A DNA stretch of 64,000 nt from Cornus controversa (Eukaryota > Streptophyta > Magnoliopsida > Cornales > Cornaceae). The DNA is taken from NCBI GenBank assembly GCA_026545225.1, contig CM048845.1:56086033-56150032 (forward strand). The letters run 5' to 3'. Below the pieces are notes generated by a model. The model was not told where the DNA came from and ran no database searches. It saw nothing but the letters and a program-made list of their open reading frames with translations. How positions within the stretch are numbered: position 1 is the first letter of the stretch; each line of letters begins with the position of its first letter. Of the stretch, positions 33,869 through 46,233 are shown in pieces. Position numbers and translations under genes: made by a program.

Positions 33869-34479
33869 TTAGTTTGTTTGCTTGGGGAAAAATAAATAAA
33901 TATAAGTACAAGTATACATCTCAAAAATAAATATCAATTCAGTAGCTTGATATTTTTCTATATAGTCTTAAACTGCATGCAAGCTAAATGAGTAAAATTG
34001 AAGGTGCAACAAATTAACGAGCTTAATGTTTTAATCAAATTTGATTAATCTCACAAATTATATGCCAGTCATTACTAATTAATCTCGGGCCAATATCGAG
34101 AAAATTGTTTGTTTTACTACTATAAATTCAGAATTTAGCAGTTAGGACAACATTTCACAATTCAGTACAAAGGCATTAATATGTGTTCTTTTAACATTTA
34201 AAAGACTAGTAATCTTTTCAGAAACTAGGATTCATTTCTAATTTTGTACTTTTGACATCCGACTTTAACTTAATAATAAGTTTTTCATTCTTAGTCATAA
34301 AAATCAAACCCTTAATCTCACTCTCTCTTCTTTAAAAGTTAGATAAACACTGTCATTTCTTCTTTAAATGTTATATATGCATTCTGATATGGCCTAATAG
34401 AAGTTTGTACCTTCTTTATTGTAATTCTAGTTTTAGTAAAAAATTAATGTCTACAATAAAATCCCCATGCTCAGGTTAA
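33869..34479. other. AT-rich intergenic stretch
   Basis: No coding frame, RNA gene or element end could be supported between the LINE remnant and the second copy of the segmental duplication. Confidence 0.4.
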
Positions 34480-34634
34480 ATGAATCAGACCAATTCTCAG
34501 AAACTTGGTCATCTGATCTCATTCATTTTCAGTGAAGACATGTTTGATTTTTGGCCCTCGTGGCTTAAAAATTTCCACAACTATAAGAACTTCCAAATGT
34601 TTTTTGGTGGAGCACTAACAGAAAATTTCATATG

Positions 34635-35105
34635 GTCTATTGTTTGAGGGCTTAATCACATCATTGTGTGCGGTTATGTTCACTGCAATATAGAACCTGA
34701 GAACATTCTACTCTTGCCTGCTACTACTATTAGTACTATATACATGACAAAACAGGAGGTTTGATCATTACTTGAGAGGTACGTAGCATATCTGATGCTT
34801 GAAGCTGTAATTGACAATATACAAGAACCTGCCCCAATATTTGGACTCTTGGCCTTGTTGTGCATGAGATTCAACTAGCAAATCCTCTTTGGTATAGGAG
34901 ACAAGATTTGGTGAAGGTCATGAATTGCCTAAAATCCCAATTAAGATACTGAAAGAGGGAAAGGATTTGAACAGGGTTGTCTTCTAAAGAAGGAAAGTAC
35001 AGACAGACTGCTGAGATGGTATTGAATAAACCATTAGAAGAGGTTTCAGATGCAGATCATTGTTGTGGAACCGATGACAATGATAATGATTCTTGATCAG
35101 GTGAA
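34635..35105 (+). pseudogene. MAPKKK-like kinase pseudogene, copy 2
   Basis: The duplicate of the fragment at 15,760, with the same defects: CGYVHCNIEPENIL has Asn for the catalytic Asp and Glu for the invariant Lys. Because both copies share these changes, the kinase piece was already dead, or at least altered, before the block was duplicated. Confidence 0.8.
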
Positions 35106-37359
35106 TTGAGCATCAAATCTGACAAGGATGTGTACCAGTTCACTCCATCGACGGCAGAATCGACACTAGGTAATTGCCTTTTCTTTCTTTTCTTTAGTTC
35201 AATTGTTTCCATTGTGATTAACTAATTGGGCCATTAGTGTGGATGACGTTATATGACTTCTTCACTACATGGAAATCCTTGAATTAGCTTTTGTGAATTT
35301 ATCTCAAGATCTATGTTCAAATCTAGTAGGCCTAATTAAGAAATAGTGATGCTATACAGGTAACTGTTATTATGGCTAGGAAATTGTAATTTTTCTCTCA
35401 TTCTGTGCTAGTGAAAGAGCAGAAGCACTATAATCCAATCATATCTATCTTAAATAAAGGCACCACTTTCTAACGGCACTTTTAGGTTAAAACTTGAGAT
35501 TGTATAATTCAGTTTCCTGAATGCCAAGGTAGAACTTCTCTAAATGTAATATACGCCTTTAATTGTTCGTTTTAGACATTAGAATTTGGATTTCGAATAT
35601 CTCAATTTTGTAATGGTAATTTAGCATTGTGGTTTGTCATGAAAGATTCTGTTTTCATAATTACAGGTACAAATAAAGCAGAAGGTGTAGGATGGTGACA
35701 GCAAAAAGAATGGTTCTAACCCTACTTTAAATTGCATATTTGCTTACATTTCTAAACTCCAACATGATATCACCACTATTAGTTCAAGAGATCTAAAACA
35801 GTAAAAGTCATCTGTAAGATTCATACATCTTAACTTTCAAGTTGGAAATAGTGGCCATCTAAAATTTTATATGTGTGTGTGTATATATATATATATATAT
35901 TTAAATGCTTAATAATCAGAAGAAACAGAAAAAGAAAAAGAAAATTTGGGTTAGATCTTGTAGTTTTTAATTTTCCCTTCTCCTCACAATTTTCTTGACT
36001 GTACATAAGTTGCATTTATGTGCCTTAAATATTTTAAGTTTCTCTTCTCCTCACAAATTTTCTTAACTGTACATAAGTTTCATCCATTCATGCTGAAACA
36101 TTTACAGTATAAGGAAGCCAAACAGAGCAGCATTTAAAGACCTTTCAAGGTGCTGCAGAAAAGCAGGGAGGGACCACATCCAAATTATTATCAAAGAAGG
36201 TCTCTTATATGTTTTTTATTTTCAGTTTTTGCATTTTGAATAAGAACTCATTTAATATTGCTTTTCCTGTGTGTTTGGTTTTCTTGTTTTTTATTTATTT
36301 TTATTTAATATTTTGTAAATTTTACTTGGAAAATGAATTTTCTTTCCAGATTTAGAGTTAAGGATTTCTTGAGTTTTGAATTTTGGGAATGAGTATTCCA
36401 CTGTTGCTACATGATCAAGTGTTAGTCTTACTCGATACGTATGAAAATGGATATACCAATAATGTTATATGGGTAAATGGTACTCATAGAGACAGTTTGA
36501 AATTGATAATTTCTTTGTTCTATCAGTAGCATATAAATTGGAAAATATTTTTACATCAGCCTTGTGGGTTCTTATGGGTCTTAAAGAATCACCAAGTCAA
36601 TGAATTTTGATACAAATTGTCAGTAGTGATGATTGCTTGGTACAGTGTAAAAGCTTAGGCTGTGAAGCATGAGAACTCAATTTTGAGTCCAAGGGAAGCT
36701 CTTTATGAAAATAATGTCAAAGGTCAGGTATGTACCCAATCTACCCCTCCCAGAAGCTTCCATTAACAGATACCAAATTGGGTAATGGCATTTTATATTG
36801 TCACACTAGTCAGCATGGATATTTTCTATAAGGAAGAATTTCGCAACCTTTCTTGCTATGAAGCGTGGATATTTTCTATAAGGGGAACATACCCTAGTCA
36901 TGTCTATGTTAGATATCGATACTCCTCGGATACACGTGGATATGTGTCCGATACTTTCCAAATTTATTCATAATTTTAAAATAATAATTTTTATTTCTAA
37001 CACATACCTGATACTTTTCAGATACTCGTGTCACGTGTCCGATACTTCTTATATATTTCAGGAGCCATTTAACAAGTCTTGAATATTAAAATGTAACTTT
37101 TCCATGTCTGATATCATCGTATAATTGTTGAGAAAAGTTATGGACGTCTTCAAAATAGAAGTATTTAGACATATGTCATGACTAATTTAGTCCAAAATTT
37201 ATCCATGTAATATAACTCTCCTCTCTCAATTTGTTTCTCATAATTTTTTAGAAGGAAATGTTAGTGACAATTTATATCATGACAAACAATTATTATTTCT
37301 AAGTTTATCCAAAGAAACATACATAGATATATAAATTTTATACATATTTACATTAATAT

Positions 37360-37550
37360 AATATATATGTTGCCATGTCCTTGCTATATCTGTATCCTAT
37401 GTTTTAAGAATTTGTTGCATCACCATATCCATAATGTGTCGTGTTTGTATCCATTATATATGTTGTTATGTCCTTGCTGTAACTGGATCCTATATTTTAA
37501 GAATTTGTCGTATCACCGTATCCATAATGTGTCGTGTTTGTATCCATATC
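37360..37550 (+). repeat. 93-bp tandem duplication
   Basis: Two copies of a unit containing CTTGCTGTAACTGGATCCT-like sequence, TTTTAAGAATTTGT and ATAATGTGTCGTGTTTG; the last marker starts at about 37,432 and again 93 bases later. The matching part of duplication copy 1 (near 18,800) has a single unit, so the event followed the segmental duplication. Confidence 0.75.
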
Positions 37551-40500
37551 CGTGTCCATTCTTCATAGGTTCTTTGTGAAATTGTTACTTGAAACCAAAA
37601 CTATATATGGGAAGAAAAAATTAATAAGGAATTGTGAAAAGTTTATTTGACTTAAAAATGTAGGATATTTTCAGTAAGTTAGGCCTTGTTTAGTCATGTA
37701 ATTTTTAAAATGGTGGTTTGTTCTACTGCTACTGAAGTTGATTTTTCTCTCCTAAGTAGTGATCGGACCAATTCTTGGACAGTTTCATCAGCTCTCAACC
37801 ATTTACATTTGACGACGACAACTCTTAAATCTGATGGCTTTGAGGTACTCGCTTAAGAAACCTGTTATAGTGATATTTTTTAAAACCATAGTAACACTTC
37901 CATATAATGGGAAGCAATAGACTTAATTCCATGATCTGTTTGTAAGATACAAAAATTTTAAAATTTACTGTTTTATTTCCTTTTTCATTCAATTATATAG
38001 TCCTATATTAATCAAAACTCTGTTTGAATGGACAAAAGTTGAGGAACATGGAAAGGAAGTCTAGATTGCTATGAGCATTTCAGACTTGAATGGAAGTTTT
38101 CAATGCTTGTATCAAGCTTTACAACCATCGATAAATTTTGTTTAGTGGTAGCCACTAAAGATATCAATCATATTTTAAAAGAGGGATCGTTATATTACAC
38201 TTCCCCTTCCTGAAACAGTGAATGATCAATTGTCTTTTGAGAATCTCAGTGAACCAAGCTTACTTGATATTGGTTGCTGTATGGTTTAAGTAGTTAGGGG
38301 AATGTAACAATATCAAGACAAAATCATCTCTCCTCAACCCTTTTTAATGTTGATAATATTGCGTTGTGGACCTCATAACGGATCACGTCTTGGGGTATTT
38401 ACATCGACAACTTTCTCATTCCACTTCATTGGATGAAATGGTTCATTTAATGAGTTTTGAATGGCATGTTATCTCTAAGACATGCATATGCCACATTTCC
38501 ATGAATAAAAGTTTAAGTTCTGACTGTTGAGGGTAAAATGGTATGCTTAGATTTTCTGGTTAAGGGTTCTGGCAGGAAGCTACTTAAGGCTTCTTTTTGA
38601 CCATGTGTGGCTAAAATGGCCACATGGAAGCTGTAGGATTTTGAAATGCTCCCATTTGGGAATGAGACACTTTTATGCTGCATTTGGTGTTTTAAGGGAA
38701 AACAAAAAATTTCTTTGCATTGGGTGGTTTGTTTTTTAGAGCAGCCACTTGTGCAAAAAAAGCCAAAACCTAAGCCGGCTTGTACTCCTAGCACCATCGA
38801 TTAACAAGAACCACACTAGGTAATGCTGTTTTTTGTGTGAGAAGATAAATTGATGCTATTTAACAGGAGTTTTTTAAAAGCTACATTTTGATCATTAAAA
38901 ATGAAATGCTGCATATTAACAATAAGAAGCCATGGGAAACCAAAATGTCGAAATTGACAGGAAAAAGGTTGTGTTTGTGATGGTAAAGATAAACTGCTGT
39001 TGCATTTTAACCATGAGAAACCAAAATACCGAAATTTGGCAGCTAGAGGCCAACCAAAATGATGCATCTTGATAGTCAGATGCTGGAGTAAGCAAAAAAG
39101 GAAGGATAGTTGGATGCTAAACTGATGTTTTTGGCCTGTTCAGTAAAATGCTTTGAGTAGGGTGAGTAACATGCTACATTTTGTAAGTAAGTTAAATAAA
39201 CGCTGCATTTCCGTGTACAATTTTATTCCTATACTGATGCACATACTATGAATGTTTTATGATACCACCAGTCTTTCTCTCTCTTCTCTCTCTCTCTGTG
39301 TGTTTGTGCACGAGTGTGCGCACATATTCAGGCATGCAGATAAATGGACTCCTGAATATGGAAAAGTGATACCACATGCATCAATGTTACCAGATAAGTT
39401 TGAAACTATTTTCTTGCCTTTTTTTCCTGTGGTAGTTCTTTATCATGTTTAAAAATCTAATCTATGGCTGTTAAATATAATTATGGGCAATGCAGGAAAG
39501 TGACAACAGATTATAATGAAAGTGTGAGGCACGGATTCTTCGCAAACTGTCTTATGAAACCAAAACAAAACCGACAGTGAAAGCAAAGGTGAGTTGTTTT
39601 TTTCCCTTCCCAAATAGTCCTTAATGAAGTTTTTTAGTTAAAATGCCAAGATTTTTAGGCTTCGATTTTGTTATGATAAATAAACATTTAAATGTGATAT
39701 ATTTAATACTGTTAAGAGCCTTCCATAGAGTCAAATGCAAGCAGTTCCTTTCAATTCTAAATGCAATCTTTGCATTTATAACTCTTGTTGATTTTGAACA
39801 TATCCATTATCCATCATTACAAACTCCAGTCAAATGCACAACAGACACTGTAGTTTCCCTTGTACTTTTTCATTTCCTTTAATTTAACACTAGAATCTTA
39901 GATCATAAACTGAAGTTCTATTTTTGGGGACAAGATAAAAGGAAGGGAGAGATTCTGGAATATTATGGTCATTGCAGATGGAATTCACAAAATTCAAAAT
40001 TTCCTCTCCTCTGATTTGTCGAAAACCAAACAGAGCATAAAGAGTAGTTTATAAACTTCTACTAACAATATTCATCTACTACTAAAGAAGTTATGAAGTA
40101 TTTTAGTCATAACAGAGTAGTTCTTATACTGTATTGTTTACTTGTCAATAGTGCTCTCTGAGTTTTAGGAATGATATCCACTATTCCTCCGGTCAAATTC
40201 AACAAATCAATGCTTCTTCGCTTTTCTTTTTTTATTTTATTTTATTAATAGCTTGGTTGTCTTTATGGTTTGGTTCGTAAGTGGTCAGTGATTTCAATAC
40301 ATATTATATTGTCTACATTTGTGGCATATGTATTCAATCTTGATTTGGCAATAAAATGACAGGGTACATTTGATTTTGTTCCTTTTCTTTCTTTTTTCTC
40401 CTTCTTTTTCATTATTCATTTTGCAATCAAACAAATTTGGTATTCAATCATGATTTAGCAATAAAATGACAAGGCAGATTTGAGATTTTGTATGTTCACT

Positions 40501-40650
40501 ATGCTAATGAAGTCTTTGCATGGCTTGACATGACCAGAAGGTGGCAAGTGAGCCGGTTTATGGACAGCCTATCCCCTTGAAATTTATCACCGTCTTTGAA
40601 TCTTCCTATGTTTTTTGTATGGACAGAATTTGTTAGGAACTAATACTGTT

Positions 40651-41134
40651 ATGAACAACAGCAGTGAACAAAGCACAATCACGAAACACGACACAAAATA
40701 AAACAAGCACAAGACACAGAATACAAGAATTTACGTGGTTCGGCAATGTGCCTACATTCACGATGAAGATTCGGCGAAAATTTTCACTATGCGAAAATTA
40801 GGAGATTATAAGTTTCAACTCCTAACATTAGCTCTTGCTCTCTCATTCTCTTTCTGTGTTTTCAGTGGTTTTTCTCATTTTTCACTCAAAACCCTTAGAT
40901 GCCCTTATATATCATGCTACAAGAGAGTCCTAATCCGGGTCCAAAACCTGCAAGTGAAAAACAGTTCATAAATTTTTTCCTGAATGCTGACTTTTTTATG
41001 TCAAAACTGTTGCAACCCGGGCTAAAACAAAATTCGAGCCACAACATAATAAATACCGTTACACTAGTATATCTGAGAGAAGCTACTTTCCGAAAAAATA
41101 TATTAAAGAGAAACTTGAAAATTCTCAAAGGGAC
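40651..41134. other. Repeat-like DNA containing the copia target site
   Basis: It contains AATTTACGTGGTTCGGCAATG and ATTCACG words often found in plant noncoding repeats, followed by GAAGATTCGGCG. It ends in GGGAC (41,130-41,134), the left copy of the copia target duplication. No gene. Confidence 0.4.
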
Positions 41135-41346
41135 AGTTGAAGTTGATCTAATTTGAGTTAGGGTTTATGAGAGGAGAAGAAGAAGAAGAAGAAGAAGAAA
41201 AGAAGGAGAAGAGAATTCTTAGTATTATTGTATATCATCTCAGACCACATACAAAACCCTTATATTCTCTTCACTAATAGAGAAAATTAGTAAGAAGACA
41301 AAAACACCCTTAATACAATAAGCCCAATAACCCGAACTCTCTAACA
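41135..41346 (-). repeat. Copia 3' LTR
   Basis: 212 bp; on the element strand it starts TGTTAGAGAG and holds a GAA/CTT microsatellite near the far end. It is next to the polypurine tract CAGCTTGAGGGGGAG (41,347-41,362). The outer edge is AGTTGAAG on the plus strand, giving an element end of CAACT and not the usual CA if the 5-bp GGGAC duplication is exact. Confidence 0.9.
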
Positions 41347-41353
41347 CTCCCCC

Positions 41354-44300
41354 TCAAGCTGGAGCATACAGATTAAACATGCCCAGCTTGACACACAATC
41401 TCTGAAAGGCACCACGAGCTAATGGCTTCGTAAAAATATCCCCCAGCTGATCTTCAGAACAAATATAGGGGGTAACAATGTGCTTTTGCATCAACAAATC
41501 ACGAATAAAATGACAATCAACCTCGATATGCTTGGTGCGCTCGTGGAAAACAGGATTACTAGCAATAAAAATAGCGGCTTGGTTATCACAGTGCATAGGC
41601 ATAGGAGCAGGAACCACAACACCCATCTCCTGAAGAAGAGAGCGAACCCACAGCATCTCAGAAGCAGTGTGAGCCATAGCATGATACTCAGCCTCAGCAC
41701 TAGAACGAGCAACAACAGTTTGCTTTTTACTGCGCCAAGTAACAAGATTACCACAAACAAACGTGCAATAACCAGATGTAGAACGCCTATCAGAGCGACT
41801 ACCTGCCCAATCAGCATCACTAAAGCCTGTCACGTTGATGGAGGAAGAGGGTTTATACAACAAACCATTCCCAGGGGTACCTTTTAGATACCGCAAAATA
41901 CGACAAAGAGCCTCGAAGTGGGGATGACGAGGAGCATGCATAAACTGACTAACCACACTAACAGCATAGGTGATATCAGGACGAGTAACAGTGAGATAAA
42001 TCAACTTCCCAACCAAACGACGATAGCGTCCAACATCAGTAAATAATTCCCCCTGTTCACCATCCAGTTTCACTGTAGAGTCCATAGGAGTATCAATAAG
42101 TCGAGCACCTAACATACCAGTCTCAGATAAAAGGTCAAGTACATATTTACGTTGAGAGAGAGAGAGACCTTGAGCAAAATGGGCAACTTCAATACCAAGA
42201 AAATAGCGTAAGGCACCCAAATCTTTGGTATGGAACTGTTGACCCAAATGTCTTTTCAAGGCTGCAATACCGATAGAGTCACTACCAGAGATGATAATAT
42301 CATCAACATAAACAATTAACACAATAATGGCAGCAGAAGAGCGACGAATAAAGACAGAATGGTCAGAAGTGGAACGCTGAAAACCAAAAGCAATAACCAC
42401 AACACTGAATCTATCAAACCAAGCACGTGGAGACTGCTTTAGACCGTAAAGAGCCTTGCGCAGCCTACAAACAAGGTGTGTAGAACCAGCAACAACATAA
42501 CCAGGCGGTTGGGCCATGTAAACTTCCTCCTGGAGATCGCCATGAAGAAAGGCATTCTTGATATCAAGCTGATATAAAGGCCAAGAACAACAAACTGCGA
42601 CAGAAAGAAGAACCCGGACGGAATTAAGGCGAGCAACAGGAGAAAAAGTCTCTAAGTAATCCACGCCATACGTCTGTGTATACCCTTTGGCAACCAACCG
42701 TGCCTTAAGGCGCTCTACAGAACCATCAGGAAGATATTTAACAGTGTAGACCCATCGACACCCAACAGTGTGTTTGCCCGAAGGAAGACAAGTAAGTTCC
42801 CAAGTCTGATTCTTGTGAAGGGCACTCATTTCCTCATCCATAGCTTGTTTCCATCCAGGCACAGAGATAGCCTGCTGATACGAGGAGGGAACAGAAATAG
42901 AGGACAAGGTAAAAGCAAAAGTGTGCAAAGATGAAGAAATACGATCATAGGACACAAAGTTAGCAATAGGATGTTGAGTACAACTACGCTTACCACGACG
43001 TAGAGCAATGGGCAAATCATCAGCAGAAGAAGTGAGTAAGGGAGGATCAGGAACCTCTGGTGAAGAAGATGTGGTGTCCGGACCAAAAGAAACAACGGGC
43101 CGAGATCGAGATCGCTGATAAACCTGCAGTGGAGGATTAGACGGCAAGGAGGAATCAGACGGCAAGGAGGAATCAGACGAGGAGGTTAAGGGTAACGGCA
43201 ACTGTGGGGAGGATGAGGAAGGCTCCCCCTGACGAGCAGAGATAAGATCAAGAGACAAACTTTGACTAGAAGATGAAAAAAACATAGTTGATTCAAAAAA
43301 AGTAACATCAGCACTTACATAGTATCGACGGGACTCGGGACTATAACATCGATAGCCCTTTTGAGTATGGGAGTATCCAAGGAAAACACATTTACGAGCA
43401 CGAGGAGACAATTTGTCACGACCAGGATCCAAAACATGAGCAAAAGCGACACAACCAAAAACACGAGGAGTGAGCTGAAAGGGAGAGATACTAGGATATA
43501 GAAGAGAAAAAGGAGTCTGATTACCCACAACAGCAGATGGCATACGGTTGATGAGATAACAAGCAGTAAGAACTGCATCAGCCCAGAACTGTTTGGGTAC
43601 TGACATATTAAATAACAAGGTACGGGCAACATCCAACAGATGGCGATGCTTTCGTTCAGCAACACTATTTTGTTGAGAAGTATGGGCACAACTAGTCTGA
43701 TGAATAATACCACGATCAACACAAAAAGAATCCATGATAGACTGTGTATATTCCAAGGCATTATCAGAGCGAAAATTTTTAATGCGCTTACCAAATTGAG
43801 TAAAAATTTCATTATAAAACTTTGTAACAATACGAGGTAACTCAGACCGTTCTTTCATAAAAAATAACCATGTCATTCGAGAGTAATCATCAACAAAGAT
43901 AACAAAATAAAGAAATCCATTCAAACTAACAGTTCTAGAAGGACCCCAGATGTCTGTGTGGATTACATCAAAAGATTCAGTCTGACGACTATGACTCCGA
44001 CTCGGAAAAGAACTACGGTGATGCTTGCCCAACTGACAAGCCTCACATTCTAAAACAGACACATGACTCAATCCGGGAATAGTTAATCGCAGTTTTGCCA
44101 AGGATGGATGGCCCAAACGAAAATGCCACTGAAGAGGAGAGACTGTAGCACTCAAAGCCGATGACACGACCGTAGAAGGTTCATCAGAATCCAAATAATA
44201 CAAACCGTTTTTCTCATGTCCCGAACCAATCATCTTCTTCATTCGGAGGTCCTGAAATACACAAGCAGTAGGAGAAAAGGTTATAGAACAGTGTAAGGCT

Positions 44301-45586
44301 TTAGTCAATTGACTCACAGAAAGCAAATTAAAAGGAAAATTAGGAACATATAGACTGGACGATAAAGACAATGAATTAGTGGTATGAAGAAAACCTTTTC
44401 CAAGAACAGGCCTAGAAGAACCATCAGCTAGAATAATGTGATGGTTAATAGGTTTTAAAGCAGAAAAAAGAGATGAGTTACCAGATATATGCGTGCTAGC
44501 TCCGGAATCAATGACCCAAGAAGGAGAGGATTGAGCCACACATGTAATATTACTTGAATTGGCTAAGGTAGCAGTAGATGGAAGGGCAGTGGAGGTGGAT
44601 GGAAGAGCAGTTTGTAGTTTCTGAATCAACTCGCTAAGTTGAGTAGTGAGTGCCTCCCGAGAACCAGAATTAGAAGCTACATGTCCACGAGTTGTACTAG
44701 GTTGCAGTGGCTGTGAAATACTTTCAGTGACCTGATGCACATAATCTGGCTTCCCATATTTCATCCAACAGTAAGGTTCAGTATGATTGGTACCACCACA
44801 ATGATCACACTTTCGGTCACCACGTCCACTAGAACGACCGCCACCACGGAAACCACCACGAAAGCCACGACTAGAATTACCACGACCACCACGAAAGCCA
44901 CCACGAGAATTACCACGACCACCGCCACTAGAGACTAAGGCAGACGACTCAGAAGGAGGCACAATGGAATGTTGTCCTAAGGACGACCTCAATAAGCGAG
45001 AATATGCATTAGCAGTAGTGGGCAATTTCTCGCTAGCAAGAATTTGATCTTTAAAGCCACGAAGATCAGAGTCCAAACCAAACAACAATGAAGCAATCAT
45101 AAACTCTTCCCAATGACGCTTCTGTTGTTCTAAATCAGTAGTAAACGGACGATACTGCAATAATTGATCCCACAAATTCTTAAGCATGCTGTAATACTCA
45201 GACAATGATTTTTTGGACTGCCTAAAAGCAAAAATCTTCTCATACAACTCATACACCCGAGAAACATTACTCTGTTGCGAAAATGATTCGGCAAGAGACT
45301 CCCAAATCTTCTTAGAGGAATCACAAAAGGCAACAGTAGAGGCAATATTGGATTCCATTCTATGCCACAACCATCCCATAACAATGGAATCCTCACAAAT
45401 CCAATCCTCATGTTTCTTCGTGTCTGTAGGAAGTTCTTCCGTTAAATACTTAATTTTCTTTCGCCCACGAAGAAAAACTTGCATAGCATGAGCCCAAGCA
45501 AGGTAATTAAGACCATTCAATTTTTCTGAGGTAATCGACCGAGGCATATCATCAGTCTTGATAGGTGGTGGTTGATTATCAGCCAT
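41354..45586 (-). CDS. Copia gag-pol polyprotein (intact)
   Basis: A 1,410-residue polyprotein in one frame carrying the virus-like particle protein and all enzymes for copying and integrating the element. Domains in order: gag with a copia-type core and a CCHC zinc knuckle, CDHCGGTNHTEPYC, near residue 260, after an RGG-rich stretch; aspartic protease WVIDSGAS near 357; integrase with its HHCC region (HPSLAKLR to CEACQLGK) near 490 and HTDIWGP/VDDYSR near 545-565; reverse transcriptase with YVDDIIISG near 1,091; RNase H with DADWAGS near 1,255 and SSAEAEYHAM after it. This integrase-before-RT order defines Ty1/copia. The length is normal, all catalytic motifs are present and no stops occur. 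Start is the first ATG after the leader (45,584-45,586). Confidence 0.95.
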   Translation of the reverse strand: MADNQPPPIKTDDMPRSITSEKLNGLNYLAWAHAMQVFLRGRKKIKYLTEELPTDTKKHEDWICEDSIVMGWLWHRMESNIASTVAFCDSSKKIWESLAESFSQQSNVSRVYELYEKIFAFRQSKKSLSEYYSMLKNLWDQLLQYRPFTTDLEQQKRHWEEFMIASLLFGLDSDLRGFKDQILASEKLPTTANAYSRLLRSSLGQHSIVPPSESSALVSSGGGRGNSRGGFRGGRGNSSRGFRGGFRGGGRSSGRGDRKCDHCGGTNHTEPYCWMKYGKPDYVHQVTESISQPLQPSTTRGHVASNSGSREALTTQLSELIQKLQTALPSTSTALPSTATLANSSNITCVAQSSPSWVIDSGASTHISGNSSLFSALKPINHHIILADGSSRPVLGKGFLHTTNSLSLSSSLYVPNFPFNLLSVSQLTKALHCSITFSPTACVFQDLRMKKMIGSGHEKNGLYYLDSDEPSTVVSSALSATVSPLQWHFRLGHPSLAKLRLTIPGLSHVSVLECEACQLGKHHRSSFPSRSHSRQTESFDVIHTDIWGPSRTVSLNGFLYFVIFVDDYSRMTWLFFMKERSELPRIVTKFYNEIFTQFGKRIKNFRSDNALEYTQSIMDSFCVDRGIIHQTSCAHTSQQNSVAERKHRHLLDVARTLLFNMSVPKQFWADAVLTACYLINRMPSAVVGNQTPFSLLYPSISPFQLTPRVFGCVAFAHVLDPGRDKLSPRARKCVFLGYSHTQKGYRCYSPESRRYYVSADVTFFESTMFFSSSSQSLSLDLISARQGEPSSSSPQLPLPLTSSSDSSLPSDSSLPSNPPLQVYQRSRSRPVVSFGPDTTSSSPEVPDPPLLTSSADDLPIALRRGKRSCTQHPIANFVSYDRISSSLHTFAFTLSSISVPSSYQQAISVPGWKQAMDEEMSALHKNQTWELTCLPSGKHTVGCRWVYTVKYLPDGSVERLKARLVAKGYTQTYGVDYLETFSPVARLNSVRVLLSVAVCCSWPLYQLDIKNAFLHGDLQEEVYMAQPPGYVVAGSTHLVCRLRKALYGLKQSPRAWFDRFSVVVIAFGFQRSTSDHSVFIRRSSAAIIVLIVYVDDIIISGSDSIGIAALKRHLGQQFHTKDLGALRYFLGIEVAHFAQGLSLSQRKYVLDLLSETGMLGARLIDTPMDSTVKLDGEQGELFTDVGRYRRLVGKLIYLTVTRPDITYAVSVVSQFMHAPRHPHFEALCRILRYLKGTPGNGLLYKPSSSINVTGFSDADWAGSRSDRRSTSGYCTFVCGNLVTWRSKKQTVVARSSAEAEYHAMAHTASEMLWVRSLLQEMGVVVPAPMPMHCDNQAAIFIASNPVFHERTKHIEVDCHFIRDLLMQKHIVTPYICSEDQLGDIFTKPLARGAFQRLCVKLGMFNLYAPA

Positions 45587-46233
45587 GATTATGTTTGAAA
45601 TTCAAGAATCAACTCAAGGAGACCAATTTACACAAAAAAATAGTCCGAAAATCCAAAGTTGAACCAGAACTTTGTTACAAGAGAAGAGAACTTTGTTACA
45701 AGAGAAGAAGGGAATCAGATTTGATCTTTAGAAGCAAGTAATCATCAAACCTGGACCTGCCCAACTCCCCACAGCATCTGCAGTAGATATTAAGAGCAAT
45801 ACACAGCAGCACACGCACCAGAGGGCACTTCCACGCTCAGCCGAACCTCCTTTTGGGGCAAAAAAACACTTCAAATTCCTTTAAATCAGCAAACAACCAC
45901 CACACGAGGCCTTACCAGGTCTAGACGACACCCTTAGGAGGGATTCAAACCAACAAAAACCACTGAAAAACCCCCAAATCGCAGATCGACAAAATCGAGA
46001 CCCAAAATCAGAAAAAGTTTCAAAAATTGAAAACACCCACCAATCTGCTTCAAATCAAAAAATAAACACCACCATAATTCGTAAAAAAATCAGGCGAACC
46101 AGAATGTAGGGTTCTTGACCTATAAATGATGACATCATCATGACGTCAGCACCTGTATGCTGACGTCACTCCTCTCTGATGTTGGCCAAGTGAATAGGAA
46201 TGAGTTCTAGGTCTTGATCGAGCTCTGATACCA
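45587..46233 (-). other. Copia leader with primer binding site
   Basis: The untranslated leader between the 5' LTR and gag. The first bases next to the LTR, TGGTATCAGAGCTC (46,220-46,233), match the 3' end of the initiator methionine tRNA, the usual primer of plant copia elements. No frame crosses the leader. Confidence 0.9.

Larger units (their letters stand above)
34480..40650 (+). repeat. Segmental duplication, copy 2
   Basis: The partner of 15,575-22,175, same orientation, about 18.7 kb away between left edges. It lacks the 293-bp insertion of copy 1 but has its own changes, such as a 93-bp tandem duplication at about 37,360-37,545. The right edge falls where GGACAGAATTTGTTAGGAAC gives way to unrelated sequence. 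No intact gene is present. Confidence 0.85.

Noticed and set aside
41480-45491. Plus-strand open frames within the copia element
   Set aside because: They are antisense shadows of the polyprotein and have no recognisable domain.
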